Of a DNA stretch of 64,000 bases, positions 35,011 to 47,173 are shown in pieces. Origin of the DNA: Panagrolaimus kolymaensis. Its lineage: Eukaryota; Nematoda; Chromadorea; Rhabditida; Panagrolaimidae. Below the pieces are notes generated by a model. It ran no database searches, was not told the origin of the DNA, and saw only the letters and a program-made list of their open reading frames with translations. Made by a program: the position numbers and the translations under genes. The stretch lies in assembly GCA_028622995.1 (NCBI GenBank), contig JAJQJQ010000038.1, forward strand, positions 1,674,001-1,738,000, given 5' to 3'. The stretch's first letter is position 1. Every line of letters starts with the position of its first letter.

Positions 35011-36845
35011 TTACTCTAATTCAGTAAAAGATTTAGTCATTATATCATTTTCATCTGAACTTTCAGAATTCACTCTTCCTTTGTCACTTTCAGATGTGTA
35101 ACGCTTCATTCGCTTAAAATATCGAGTTCTTGTGGCATCAATTAATTTTTCAGGAACCTTATTTCTTTTTAATTGGCCATCCCATTCGAGATCAACTAAG
35201 CCACCTTTGGCTGCTATAGTCTTTTTCACTCTATTTGCGAAGGAAATGGCATCTTCACCGGGCTAAAAAATTAGAAATAAAAAATAAACATTAAAAATAA
35301 ATAATAATTTACCAATTTATTCATTGGCGGGAGATACCATACATTACATATAATAGCCCAAGATGACATCATTTGAATATAATATTCAAACCATCCTTGG
35401 CTACTACTATTCCAAAATGCATCACCAAATTTAGGATCATATTTCATTGCTATCGGATATATGGGTTGATCAGATTCAAATGAGCCTTTTTTAAATTGCA
35501 TTACTGAAGTATTATTTATGCATGTACCTTCAGGAAAAATAAGAACCGGGAAATTATTGGGGTCTTTGGCATGATTATTTAAGCTAAAAAAAATAGAAAA
35601 ATTAGTTTATAAGTGATTCTGGAAAATTGCTTACGCTGCTGCAACATGTTTTCGATCCCTTGATTCAGATCGCTCAAACCATATATGATTAGTCGAACGA
35701 GAAAGGGCTCTTTGAATAAAACCCAATAATCCAGAATGTCTCTGTCCAATTAAGGCATAACAATTATCATTGTTTAGAATTAAAACATCAATTGGGGAAG
35801 TATGATTTGCAACACAAATGCCTAGAAAAATAACTTTTATTAAAATTAAAAAAAGATTCTTCTGTCATACCTCCATTTATAGCTTTATTATGTTGATCAT
35901 GAAAATATATTAAAGCTGTAATACTTCGAGATAAAATTCGATAACAACACAGCATACATTTTTCTGTTAATCGTCGTTTCATTGGTCCATCCGTAAGTAA
36001 ACCCAATACAGCGGTGCTGGCAACCAAAAAAATTAAACCCGCACAAAATATGGTAAATCTCAAAGGAAGTAAGAAGCAATATCGAAAGAAGAAACCAAAA
36101 ACATATAAAATATTTAATCTCCAATTAATAAAATCTATCCAGAAATGACTTGTTCGAGTTAACATATTCCATGAAGCTAATTGTTCAGCTTCAAATCTCC
36201 CTGTAACTTCATCCTCTACAATTGCTTCCAATCCGGCTTTCAAAAAATAAAGTGAATCTTCAAATATTGCATGGCCTCGACTATTAATAATATCAGGCTC
36301 AATTTCATCTATTTTGTTTACTTCAGCAGATCGAACTATTATGCCTAAAAAAAAGTAGCATTTTAAATTTAAAATCAAAAAAGAAAAGTTTGCTCACTTT
36401 GAGTTGAAGCCGTTCTTTGTTTAAGACCATTATTATCATTAAAACTTTTAGGAATAGTAATAAATCCTTTTTGAGCATCATATATAAGACCTGGAGAATC
36501 TGAACTTGCATCTTCAAAACCAGACGAAATAGATTCATCATCTTCCACTAATGATGAATGAGCATCGTCGTCATCATCATCGTCAAATTCATCCCCGCCT
36601 CCAGCGATAAAAAGTTTATTATGTTGGCGAAACGCTGATTGAATTTCACCCGAACCCCATTCAAAAATTCTTAATAAAGTTTGAACATATCTTTCACGAA
36701 TACCAAAAGATTTTCCAACGCATGCCAGAAGGATGACAGTTAAAACAAGAATAAGAACGGGTGGAAACATAAAAGCAAGAAGGAGGACAAAATGTTCAGT
36801 GGTAGGGACAACGATAAAATTCATGGTTATAAATGGAATATTCAT
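35011..36845 (-). CDS. Glycerol-3-phosphate acyltransferase, GPAT3/GPAT4 (acl-4/acl-5) type
   Basis: Five exons (36845-36398, 36344-35871, 35821-35635, 35583-35313, 35262-35011) join in frame to 543 residues. This is an ER-membrane enzyme that acylates glycerol-3-phosphate to lysophosphatidate, the first step of glycerolipid synthesis. Family motifs are complete: CVANHTSPIDVLIL (catalytic HxxxxD), IWFERSES, FPEGTCINNTSVMQFKKGSF and YPIAMKYDPKFGDAFWNSS, then SWAIICNVWYLPPM. Two hydrophobic segments precede the catalytic block, and an N-terminal helix (VLLLAFMFPPVLILVLTVIL) anchors the protein. It is longer than vertebrate GPAT3/4 (about 435-455) because of an N-terminal extension with a run of aspartates (DEFDDDDDDDAH) and Ser-rich acidic sequence, possibly regulatory. 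The C-terminal tail is hydrophilic and acidic. Confidence 0.92.
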
Positions 36846-38481
36846 GATTAATAAAAAGCACAAAAAAAATGTTTATGCAGATGAGGTTAACCGCCTCTTC
36901 AAATAATCACATAAAAAAGATGAAAGTGACAAAGGTTAATAATATTAAATATCTGAAAAAGAATAAAGCATTAAGAAAATGTTATACGGTATTAAAAAAA
37001 AGAAAAACTTCACATAGACACGAAGAAAACGAAAGCGCACTATAGAATCATTTTTGCACTGGACCAAAAAACATATAACTGAGAAGTGGAGTCAGTTAAT
37101 TAAAAATGGAAACTAAACAATGGACGCGCAAAATTACTTGGTACAGACAGATTGACCATAAAAAACCCTTTAAAATCAGCCCATTCTTTTCTTATCAAAC
37201 AAAAAATGTCGGTTTGATTACCTTTTTTGTTCAAAAATATAAAAAAATTATATTCGCTAGGTATTTTTTACAACTATGGAAAAAATAGTTGCGCGGTTGC
37301 AAAGAAGAAAAAAAATTGATTTCAAAATATAAAATATTTACAATCCACGTTGAATTTGCAAAGAAACGTAATACAAAAAATAATAATAACAAGGAAATTC
37401 TCTGGAGAGAGAGAAAAAAATAAATGTCAATGTTTTTTGTGAACAACAAAGAAGAAAAAAACATTGTTATGGAAAACAAAAAAAAAAACATTCACTCCTT
37501 CTTTTAAAAAAAGGAGGAAACACAACAAACCGACGACGCTTTTTTGAGAAACAGACACGCGCAAAAAAAAAATATTGAACTCCCTCATATTTTTTTCCTT
37601 TCAAGAAAACGCCGAGGAAGAATAATAAAAAAAATGCCAAAAAAAGAAATAACGATTTTAGTAATAAAAAAAAGCTGCGTTCAATTCTAATAAATAAAAT
37701 AAAAAGTAATGTTTGAGTTTTTCATAAATTCAATTACTTTTTCCATTTCTTTTTTTGCACTAAAAAAAATAATGATGACGTTGACAATTTATAGAAAGAC
37801 TAACGAAAGAGAGAAAACAACCTCCTTTTTTTGTTGAATTTTTAATAAAAGTAAATAAGATAAAAGTACTTTGAAGTAACTTTTTTTATTTCTATGGCAG
37901 ATTTCGCTTGGTTAAACTTTGTTTTGAGTTTTTCATTATAATTTTGGTTGATGTTAATTATATATGTTAAAAAAATTAAGTTTGTTGAAAATATGTACAA
38001 AAATAAAATTTAAATATATATAATTTGGAAGAATTTCTTTGTGTATTAAAAAAAGCTGATTTCATTATCGTATATTTTTGCAATTTTTTTCCTTTATCTT
38101 TAAATTTCTTTTACGTATATATGAAAACCAATAAAAAAGTAAAGGCAAAAAAATGAAAGAAGAAAAAACTTGTTGATACAATGATTGACGATAATTAAAT
38201 AAAGGTTTTTTTCGTCAATTGTTCTCTAGAAGAAAAAAAAAAACATATTTATGGAATTTTTGGTTCTCAGCGATAAAAATTAAAAGTTTGCAGCTCTCTT
38301 CTCACATTTATGGAAAGAGGACAGCTGCTTTCATGAAGAAGGAATGCATGCGCATTATCACGTGATTTAATTCGGATTTTTTTTACTTCTTATCTTTCTT
38401 CACACATAACTTTTTTTTGATATATTTTATCAACAAGCTATGTGTCTGTTATTATGATTATATTATTTTGTTTTTTAAAGT
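36846..38481. other. Intergenic, shared 5' region
   Basis: Divergent promoter region of the acyltransferase and Smr-domain genes. AT-rich; no other gene seen. Confidence 0.45.
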
Positions 38482-39763
38482 ATGACCGCTCGAAATAAAA
38501 AGATCAAAAAGAAAGAATTGTTGCCAAAAAATGCGCCACCAACGGTGGTGGCGGCGACAGCAGAAGATCCGGCGAGAGATATTTTAAAATCTTTCGCTTT
38601 TCTCGAATTTATTCTTCAACATTGTGAGAAATCTTTATGGACATCCGTATGTAAAACTTTTATGGAAACTGATTATAACCTCGCAGAAACGTGCCAAATT
38701 AGCAATATTCATTTAGATACCGTATTAAATTCCACAATAGGGAAGACTACTGATTTTGTTATATTTTCAAAAATTTTAAACTACATCCCAAAAAATGAAC
38801 GAATTGATTATTTATGGATATTTCTAGATTGGTAAATCTTTCGTTTAATTAAATTTTTTTATCCAAAAACAAATTTAGTTGGAACCTTCAAATAGCATTT
38901 GATCGTATTTCAACAAATATGGTTTTCAATGGTGAAACAGCACCAAGAAAAAATCAATGGCCTTACAGCTTACCATCGGAAGAAAAACATCAAAAGTTTA
39001 TTGAACTCCTTCTAGAAACAGATGATGATCCACAAGTTTATGCTCTCTTCAGAATGAACAAGTAAATATTATTAAATTTATAAAAACCATTTTACATTAA
39101 TAAGCTTTTAGTTACGATATTGATGCAGTTAGAGATATCTTGGGGACGCCTTCATCTTCATTAAACAATAGCTTTTACGATGATGCAACAACAACAACAC
39201 CAGTAGATGAAGAATTTGAAAAGCTTTGCTTAACACTCAACCCAGAAGAACGTGAAGGAGCTATAGAAATTTATCATGCAAATGGGTAATAATTCATCAT
39301 TTTCTAGAAAGCGAATCATTTTTACTTGTTCTTCAGGCGTGATATTGATTGTACATGCCAATTTCTTGGAATCCCTCGACGTAAGAAAGGACGCAAAAAC
39401 AAGAATGCGAAAATGACCGTTAATAGAAAGTTTACTCCACCGAAATCTCATCTAATTTGGCCCGATCATGATAAGCAGGAACCCGCAGAAGTACTTTTAC
39501 AGATAGAGGATCATCCAACAATCTTAGACCTTCATTACTATTTTCGCAAAGAAGCAACAGAAGCAGTAACAACTTTTCTGAAACTTCATCAACGAGAACA
39601 AACATCTCTTCAACTAGTAATAATAACAGGAAAAGGAAATAATTCAGAAAACAAAGCAGTTCTCAAAGATCATGTAAAGCAACTACTCAAAAATATGAAC
39701 ATAAAGTATACCGTTGATCCAAATAATACTGGCCAAATCTTGGTTTCAATCATACCTCAATAG
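38482..39763 (+). CDS. CUE/UBA-like plus Smr-domain protein (Cue2/NONU-1/N4BP2-related nuclease)
   Basis: Four exons (38482-38831, 38879-39061, 39112-39285, 39337-39763) give 377 residues. The C-terminal 80 or so residues form an Smr domain: LDLH (Asp300, His302), EAVTTFLKLH, LVIITGKGNNSENKAVLKDHV and a final GQILVSI strand. The DxH and GKG motifs of active Smr endonucleases are intact. Upstream are three short helical repeats resembling CUE/UBA modules: FMETDYNLAETCQIS, FRMNKYDIDAVRDILG and YHANGRDIDCTCQFLG. This combination matches yeast Cue2 and C. elegans NONU-1, which cleave mRNA at collided ribosomes in no-go decay, and N4BP2 without its kinase domain. A lysine-rich N-terminus (RNKKIKKKE) and a basic RRKKGRKNKN linker could bind RNA. 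It ends 119 bp from the convergent TMEM70-like gene. Confidence 0.82.
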
Positions 39764-39882
39764 TAACATATTTACCTCTTCCATTTTCACTTTGAATCTT
39801 TCCTCGATCTCATTTAACCAGATTGTTAAAAATAAAACTTCTTTATATATCCTAAAACAACAACAAAAATTACATAACAATG

Positions 39883-40675
39883 TTAATCATGAATCTCTGG
39901 AATATTAATATTTTTTGTTAACAAATCAAAAGCTGGTTCATTTCGATATTGTCGACGATCAAGAGATAAAAGAAGAGGTTTGCCTCCAACAAAACAAGTA
40001 GCAAGTGGTAACCATAGTTTCTTAGTTTCTGGAGCAATAGCAGAATCAACGACATCTTCAGCACGGAATCGAATAGCTCTCTTTTGAAGGAAAAAGTTGT
40101 AATGCACTGTGGTAAACATCTAAAAAAGAGTATACGTTACAAGTGGAAATAAAAAGAAGTTATCACTTTAGTATCAGCATTATAATAAACATTTGAGACG
40201 AATCGTTTTGCAAGAAAATGTAACAGCAACGGAGTGAAAGTGAGCATTCCAAGAAAAGCATTAGCGACAATTGCGAAAGCCATCATTCCAGGTCTTTCTG
40301 TAGCAGCCTCCCATAAGTAAGATGACAATACAGGGATCATTACAACACCTAAACCAGAACTTCCAATAGAACACATCTAAAACATACATATTTAAAGAAG
40401 TTTAAAAGATAAAAAAAACTTACTTTAGCAATCAAAACACCTTTTCTCATTAAATCCGTTGTCGTTGATACACCTCCATTTTCTTTTAAATGTAAAATAG
40501 AAACACCCAAATCATCTGGAGAAATTGAAGAGAGAGGTACAAGTTTATGAGGTACACTTGTTGTTGCAATTGATGAGCATCTTAATAATGAAAACTTTGC
40601 AGGAAAAACTTGAAGCTTGTTTGATGTAATAAGTCGAGAACCAACCAATGAACGAGTACAAATTCTTATAAACAT
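39883..40675 (-). CDS. TMEM70-family mitochondrial inner-membrane protein
   Basis: Three exons (40675-40424, 40376-40167, 40119-39883) give 232 residues. The N-terminus (MFIRICTRSLVGSRL, basic and Ser-rich with no acidic residues) is a mitochondrial presequence. Two membrane segments follow (IGSSGLGVVMIPVLSSYLW and MMAFAIVANAFLGMLTFTPL), then LLHFLAKRFVSNVYYNADT and a soluble C-terminus. TMEM70 has the same plan, a hairpin plus a conserved block after the second helix. It assists assembly of ATP synthase c-ring and complex I. The assignment rests on this pattern, and a TMEM186/TMEM223 relative is possible. The ATG lies 2 bp after a CAAATTTTAG acceptor, a likely trans-splice site. Longer in-frame starts upstream are therefore rejected. 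Confidence 0.65.
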
Positions 40676-41737
40676 TTCTAAAATTTGTTGATGTAATTTT
40701 TGATTGAAGATTGTAAAAGAAAAGTGTAAGAAAAAGTTGAAAAGCTTTGTTTGAGCTGAAATAAATTTTCCTATAGCGAAATTGAAAGGCATGATAAAGG
40801 AGAGGAGTAACTTCGAAAGCTGTCGTCAGAGTTGGACAAAGTTGTTATTTTTTTAATTCAAATTTTTGGATACGTTTTTAATTATTTTTTAAAATAAAAA
40901 TTAGCATAAAAGAGGATATAAATTAATTTGGGTTAAACTCAAAATATTTTAAGAATGTGGTTTTGCTGCTAAAAGAGGTAGAAAGAAAGACGTAAATATT
41001 GACTTATTCTTTTTTTCGCAAACATAAGAGTTTTCACTTACATTGATTCATAAGCTTATTTGTGTCTCGTTGGCAGTGGTTTCCCATTTACCTATGTAGT
41101 TTTGCTTGTTTTTTACTTTTACAAGACATCATTGTTCCAAGTTTTTTAAAATTTTATCATTTATGATGGCATTTTTTGTGGTGTTTCAATTGAGCAGAAA
41201 GTACGGTAGTGATTATTACAGTTTATGAGTATAAATTAAAGTCATCTTTTTTATATTGGAAATCAAATAAGTTTTATTGCAAAAAGCAATTATTTTGTTT
41301 GAGATTTAGCTTTGCTAAAATCAATTTTAATTTGCAATGTCATCTCATTTTCGAGCTCCTCCTTCTTGTTTTTTTATCAATGTTTTGTTGAAGTCAAAAT
41401 ATCAATAATTTTTGATCCCTCTTTTTTACCTTTGTTTTTTAACACCGTTTTAATCAATCTGTTTAAAAAAACAAGTTAATTTGTTTTTTATTATTTAACT
41501 GTTGAAAGAGAAACCAGCGTTCGTCCTCAAGAATGACCTATTTTTTTTTAATTCTCGCCAATGCAAGCATTTTTGCACCAAGGAGACAAGACGCATGCAT
41601 GGAAAGTTCGTGAAAAGTTGTGTGTAGACGTGTCATCTTTTTTTTTCATTGCAAATAAATTTGCCTTTTTTTTAAAGAAATTAATTTATTCATAAAAACT
41701 TTTTTTCAGGCCCATCAATAAAGAAAATCGGTCTTCG
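40676..41737. other. Intergenic, shared 5' region
   Basis: Divergent spacer between the TMEM70-like and glucosidase II alpha genes. A TTTTTTCAG acceptor at 41701-41709, 28 bp before the glucosidase ATG, is a probable trans-splice site. No other features seen. Confidence 0.45.
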
Positions 41738-44610
41738 ATGAGGGCGGTTTTATCGATATTTATTTTACTTTTAGCAGTAAATTTTTCCAGCGGCGTAGAC
41801 CAAAGTAAATTTAAAACATGCGAACAAGCAACTTTCTGCAAGTATGTTTTAAGAATTCTATCTTTTACAATTAAATTGAATATATTTGTTTTTTTAGACG
41901 CCATAGAAATCAAGAAAAGAAAGCTGATTATGCAGTGGATGCAGCTTCAGTTAAAGCTAATGAAACGGGATTATCTGCAACTTTAACTAGCGAAGTTAAT
42001 AATCTTAAATTGGAACTTGTTTTATTGAAAGATAATGTTGTAAGAATATTAATTGATGAAGCTGGAACTCCTTTAAGACCTCGATTTCAACCTTTGATTG
42101 CATTAAATGGAACTCCAGTACATGATCGGTTTGTACTAAAGCAAAATTGAAGTTCTTTTTATTTTTATTTTTAGAATAACCGCAGCTGAATCAAACCCTG
42201 AATCTGCTTCATTTGTTACACCAACGGGTTTTAAAATTATTTTAAATTATAAGCCATTCCGAATCGATGTTTTTAATGCAAAAAAAGAACTCGTGATTAG
42301 TGTAAATTCTAAAAATCTTCTTAAATTTGAACATTTCCGAGAAAAAGGAGCTGATTCAGGAGAGGATGGATTTTGGGATGAAAGCTTCGGAAGTCACAAA
42401 GATAGCAAACCATTTGGTTCGAGTTCCGTTGGACTTGATGTCTCTTTTATTGGCTTCAAATTCCTTTATGGTTTACCTGAACATGCTGATTCCTTTGCCC
42501 TTCGAAGTACCACCAATACCGAACCTTATCGACTTTACAATTTGGATGTATTTGAATATGAACTCAATAATGGTATGGCTCTTTATGGAGCTGTTCCATA
42601 TATAATTGCAAATAATCCATCTCAAACGATTGGAGCATTTTGGTTGAATGCAGCTGAAAGTTGGGTGGATATTGCTTCCTCAACTGCAGATAAAGGAGTT
42701 CTTGCATCAATTGTTGATAAATTTAAAGCTTCCAAAGATGTTCCACAAATGGATGCCCATTTCATTTCTGAATCAGGTTTAGCTGAACTTTATCTTATTT
42801 TGGGTCCTAAACCATATGATGTTTTCCGTCAATATTCCACTCTCACTGGAGTTTATCCCCTTCCTCCATTGTTCTCCGTTGCTTATCATCAATGTCGATG
42901 GAATTATAATGATGAAGATGATGTAGCTATGGTTAATGCAGGATTTGATGAGCATGATGTTCCTATGGATGCTTTATGGTTGGATATTGAACATACAGAT
43001 AGTAAAAAATATTTCACTTGGGATCCAGTTAAATTTGCTAATCCTCAAAAAATGATTGATGGACTTTCATCTAAAGGTCGAAAACTTATTACCATTAGTG
43101 ATCCACATATTAAAAAGGATGATAACTATCCCGTTTATAAAGAAGCCAAAGATCAAGGATATTATGTTAAAAATGCGGATGGAAATGATTTTGAAGGACA
43201 TTGCTGGCCTGGAGCTTCCCTTTATCTTGATTATATGAATCCCACAGTTAGAGATTATTGGGCTTCAAGATATCACTTTGATAAATATGTTGGAACAGAC
43301 AAAAATTTGCATGTATGGAATGATATGAATGAACCTTCAGTATTTAGTGGACCTGAAATTACTATGAATAAAGATGCAAAACATTTTGGAGATTGGGAGC
43401 ATCGAGATGTTCACAATATTTATGGATTCCTTCAAACTATTTCAACTCATAAAGGTTTGGTTGAAAGAGCAGGCAAAAAAGTTCGCCCATTCATTCTTAC
43501 TCGTTCTTTCTTTGCTGGTTCACAAAGAGTTGCAGCAGTTTGGACTGGTGATAATTCAGCTGAATGGAGTCATCTTAAAATTAGTATTCCCATGATGTTA
43601 TCTTTATCTGTGGCTGGTATTCCCCATGTTGGAGCGGATGTTGGTGGATTCTTTAAAAATGTTGATGAACAACTTCTTGTTCGTTGGTATCAAATGGGAG
43701 CCTTTTCACCATTTTTCCGTGCTCATGCTCACATCGATTGCAAGCGACGTGAACCATGGCTTTTCGGTGAATCTGCTTTGGGTTATATTCGAAATGCCAT
43801 TCGTAGACGCTACACCTTTTTGCCATATTGGTATACTCTTTTCTATGAACATTCCAAAACAGGTTTACCAATTATGCGTCCTCTTTGGGCAGAATTCCCT
43901 GAAGATGAGCAATCATATGATGAAGAACGAGAATTCCTTATTGGTAATGGACTTCTTGTTCGACCCATCACTGAACCAGATGTTACTCAAGTTTCCCTTT
44001 ATCTTCCTGGTCGAAAACAAGTTTGGTATGAATGGAATAATGATAAAACTCGTCCATCACCTGGCGCAGTTTATGTCGACGCTGGATTAGATTCCATTCC
44101 AGTTTTCCAACTAGGTGGAACTATCATTCCAACTCGACAACGAGCTCGTCGTTCATCAGCTTTGATGAAAAATGATCCCCTCACCCTTTATATTGCATCC
44201 GATCCTAAAGGTTTTGCTAATGGAACCATTTATCTTGATGATGGAGAAACATATGATTATGAAACGGGAAAATATTTATATTGGGGTTTCACATATAAAA
44301 AGGAAAGTGATTTCCTTTATACTATTACTTCAAAGAATCTCGATCCTAAAGGTGAATTTGACCCCGATGTTTATATTGAAAAGATTATCATTCGTGGTGT
44401 TCAATATTATCCTCGCAATGTCCATCTTTATTATGACGGTAATAAATTTTTTTTTAAATATATATAAGAAATTATTTTTTATCAAGTAACATTTTAGATT
44501 ATAATCCAGAAGGCCTTGAATTTGAGCACATTCGAGAAAAGCATCTCATCGTAATTCGAAAACCTGGAGCATATGTTTCTCGTGAATGGAAAATTGACAT
44601 TCATACCTAA
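41738..44610 (+). CDS. Glucosidase II alpha subunit (neutral alpha-glucosidase AB, GH31)
   Basis: Four exons (41738-41841, 41898-42128, 42175-44438, 44498-44610) give 903 residues, close to the usual 920-960. It trims the two inner alpha-1,3-glucoses from N-glycans in the ER lumen and so controls the calnexin/calreticulin cycle. A signal peptide (MRAVLSIFILLLAVNFSSG) is followed by the GH31 N-terminal beta domain, then the catalytic barrel. The barrel has WLDIEHTDSKKYFTWD, WNDMNEPSVF (nucleophile Asp495) and WTGDNSAEW (acid/base Asp571), and the GADVGGFF and RAHAHIDCKRREPW loops that line the active site. There is no KDEL, as expected, because the beta subunit retains the complex. One exon of 2.26 kb carries most of the protein. 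Functionally it goes with the OST3/6 gene 3 kb downstream. Confidence 0.96.
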
Positions 44611-45128
44611 ATTAAAAATCAAAGGCATTATTATGTGATATTTAATTTTTATGTTGTTGGGGTTTTTGATCAATCGTTCCATTTCGGGGATATATTTTTT
44701 AGTAGTTTTATATTATAATAATTTATTATTAAATAATTTTATTTACATTTAAAAGTTTTTACAGTAAATGTTTGAATATTTCAAGCCAAAACGCTGATCA
44801 CTTTCAATTTTTTTACGTGGTATTTTTATACTTGTTATTATTTTTTATAGTTTTTAGACTTTTTTTGTGTTTTAATAAAGATATAATATAAATTTCATTT
44901 TACAGCTAACAAGAGCAACCTCTGAACAAAATAATGATATAACTATTTCATAAAACCTTGGAATTAAAAGTATAAAGTACGATAATTTTTCTTTTTCATT
45001 TTTGTTGAAAAACCGTTAAGAATAAATTTTCTTTTTTATTTTCGTAAAACAAAATTTCCGTTCACAAAGAATGACGGTATCATAAAACCTATTATTTAAA
45101 TCTACATAAAAATAAAATATATTACATT
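44611..45128. other. Convergent 3' region
   Basis: AT-rich 3' UTR territory between convergent genes, with AATAAA at 44873-44878. Nothing else seen. Confidence 0.4.
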
Positions 45129-45604
45129 TCAATCATATTGTTTGTATTGTGCTCGTCGAGGATACCATGGAAGTAAAACATTAGAAAATTGACGGCCATA
45201 GTGATCATCAAGGGCTTCAAATTCCCCAGCATGAATTTCTTTATAATGTTCTGTAACTGCTTCTCGAGTAGAATAATGATAAACACGAAGTTTACCGAGA
45301 GTAAAAGCTGCAGCTGCTAAAACAGCAGTTCCAGCAAGACGGGTATAAAGTGCTATAATACAATAAATATTTATATGTTTAGAAATCAAAAATTAAATTA
45401 AAACCAACCATAATGCCAAGGTTTACGCATCCATTTGTTATGAATATTAGCACCAATAGCAGTAGCAGCAATTGTGAATGCAGCTGTTTTATAAGGCCAA
45501 TCCCAAGTCCATGGATCTTTAAAATCTCTGGGTCTCTGTTTCTCTCGAATATAATGTTCTCTTCTATTTAATTCCTCTTGGCTAACTCGAGTTACTTCCG
45601 CCAT
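45129..45604 (-). CDS. NDUFC2-like complex I accessory subunit
   Basis: Two exons (45604-45409 and 45352-45129) give 139 residues. A charged N-terminus with RPRDFKDPWTWDWPYK leads to two membrane segments (AAFTIAATAIGANIHNKW and LAGTAVLAAAAFTLGKL), then a matrix- or IMS-facing tail with AVTEHYKEIHAGEFEALDDHY and FSNVLLPWYPRR. Two adjacent helices and a tail in which the chain passes through an HPEDF-like acidic segment to a YG..F....P.R ending match NDUFC2 (B14.5b), a two-helix accessory subunit of NADH:ubiquinone oxidoreductase. Overall similarity is weak, so confidence is moderate. The ATG is 8 bp after a TTTTTAG acceptor, a likely trans-splice site. Confidence 0.65.
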
Positions 45605-46195
45605 GGTTACCACTAAAAATTTAGTTAAATTTTGTGGTAGTAAGTTATTATGAAAATGATAAATATCTCGATCGTGATAAAATGAAGACAGAAGAGAAAA
45701 TGAGGAAAAAATTGTTTGTCGATAGAATGGAAAAATGGATTAGTTGATAGTGAACAAATTCATTTGGCCAAAACCGCGGTAAATATGATGGGAATAGAAA
45801 ATAAAAATTGGAAATTGTTAGAAGTTTTTTATAATTTTGTTAGCACTCTTTCACAGCTATTATGAAGCAGCAATAGGTCATATGATTATTTGTAAACAAC
45901 CTAATGACCTTAAAAGAAAGAAAACAGTAAGTAACACAATAAAATTAACTGGAATCGATGAAAACCATCAGCATTACCTTTTTTAAAGTTACAAAGAAAA
46001 AAAATGCAAAATATCTTTAATTATGAAAAAATACCAAGCTGAATCATGCAGTTAAACCAAATCAAGTTAAAAAGATACAGTATAATCCTTTATTGGAAAA
46101 ATACAAAATACTAAAAAAATATTGTAATCACAAAATTTAGAAAAGTTTAAAGTAATAATTCTAGACATTTTGCCATCAATTCAACTAAGATACAT
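45605..46195. other. Intergenic spacer
   Basis: Lies between two same-strand respiratory-chain genes. About 590 bp separates them, long for a nematode operon spacer (typically near 100 bp). No other features. Confidence 0.4.
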
Positions 46196-46558
46196 TTAGC
46201 GATCAAATTTGGCAGGAAAGCGGTTTTCTTCACGGAGTTCATCCCATTTTTCAACCCAAAAGCCAGGACAAAAATCTTTGTAAACATTTTGGAAGAATTT
46301 ACATGGAGCATAATCAGCGCCCATAAGTTCTTGACAGCGATAAAAATCAACATAATAAGCAAAGCAATGACGTTGTTTACGAATTTGAGGAAAGCGAGAA
46401 TCATAAGGAGCAGCCCAAGCATATTTTTCTTTGCTTTCTTCATGAACTTCACGTTTATACCAATCAGCAGAATCGGGGTGACGAAGAGCTGGTGATTCGG
46501 CAGCAGCGCGAGCCATACGTTCACCTGCAGTTTCAGGAATTTCAAAATTTTCTGCCAT
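46196..46558 (-). CDS. cox-6B: Cytochrome c oxidase subunit 6B
   Basis: A single exon of 120 residues. The core PYDSRFPQIRKQRHCFAYYV onward has the COX6B twin-cysteine pattern: C-x9-C (CFAYYVDFYRC) and C-x10-C (CKFFQNVYKDFC), which form disulfides in the intermembrane space. It ends with the family's W..KWDELREENRFPAKFD tail. The protein caps and stabilises the complex IV dimer on the intermembrane-space side. It carries an N-terminal extension of about 45 residues relative to mammalian COX6B1 (86 residues), as other nematode copies do. No cleavable presequence is needed because import uses the Mia40 relay. An acceptor-like ACAG lies 7 bp before the ATG. Confidence 0.93.
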   Translation of the reverse strand: MAENFEIPETAGERMARAAAESPALRHPDSADWYKREVHEESKEKYAWAAPYDSRFPQIRKQRHCFAYYVDFYRCQELMGADYAPCKFFQNVYKDFCPGFWVEKWDELREENRFPAKFDR

Positions 46559-47173
46559 TTTTTAGCTGTAATATGCAAGAATGTTTTATATATATGAAAA
46601 CAAAAAATACTGTAGTAAATCAAATAACACGAAACCAGTTAATAAAGTATTACAAGTATATATTATAATAATGCGGTAAAATAGAGAAGAGTAAAAACTT
46701 AAAACATGGCACAAAAATTATTTATTGATAATCAAAAAAATAAAGATAAAAAGCTGTACAATCAACAACAAATAAATGCGTGCGTGAGTTGTGGTGAAAA
46801 TCTTTTTAAAAAAAAGTTCCCTGATTTTCAATGAAAGCGCTTTCGTTCAATTTGAAGAAGAAGAAAAAAATGAAGAAAATGGATGTCAGAGATCATCAAA
46901 TTTTACTAAAAAGGATTTTTTAGAAATTAAAAATTTTGAGCTATTTAGTTTGAATCTAATGTAAGTTATTCGATGTAGCAATAAATTGTAAAGTAAAATA
47001 GCAAATCAATAATAACCTAGCATCCTTCAATTTTTGCCAACCTTGCAGTTAAATTTCTCAGAACGAAAAAAAAATATTAGCCATACTTTTTCCACGCATT
47101 GCAACTTATTATTGCCAACTGTCTTGTTCCATCGATAGCAGTGCTTGATTTATTTTACGAAGTATCATTAACC
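46559..47173. other. Intergenic, shared 5' region
   Basis: Divergent promoter of cox-6B and the OST3/6 gene. AT-rich; nothing else recognised. Confidence 0.4.

Noticed and set aside
42293..44467. Single 724-codon frame taken as the whole glucosidase gene
   Set aside because: It is only the large third exon; signal-peptide and second exons lie upstream and a final 113-bp exon lies downstream.
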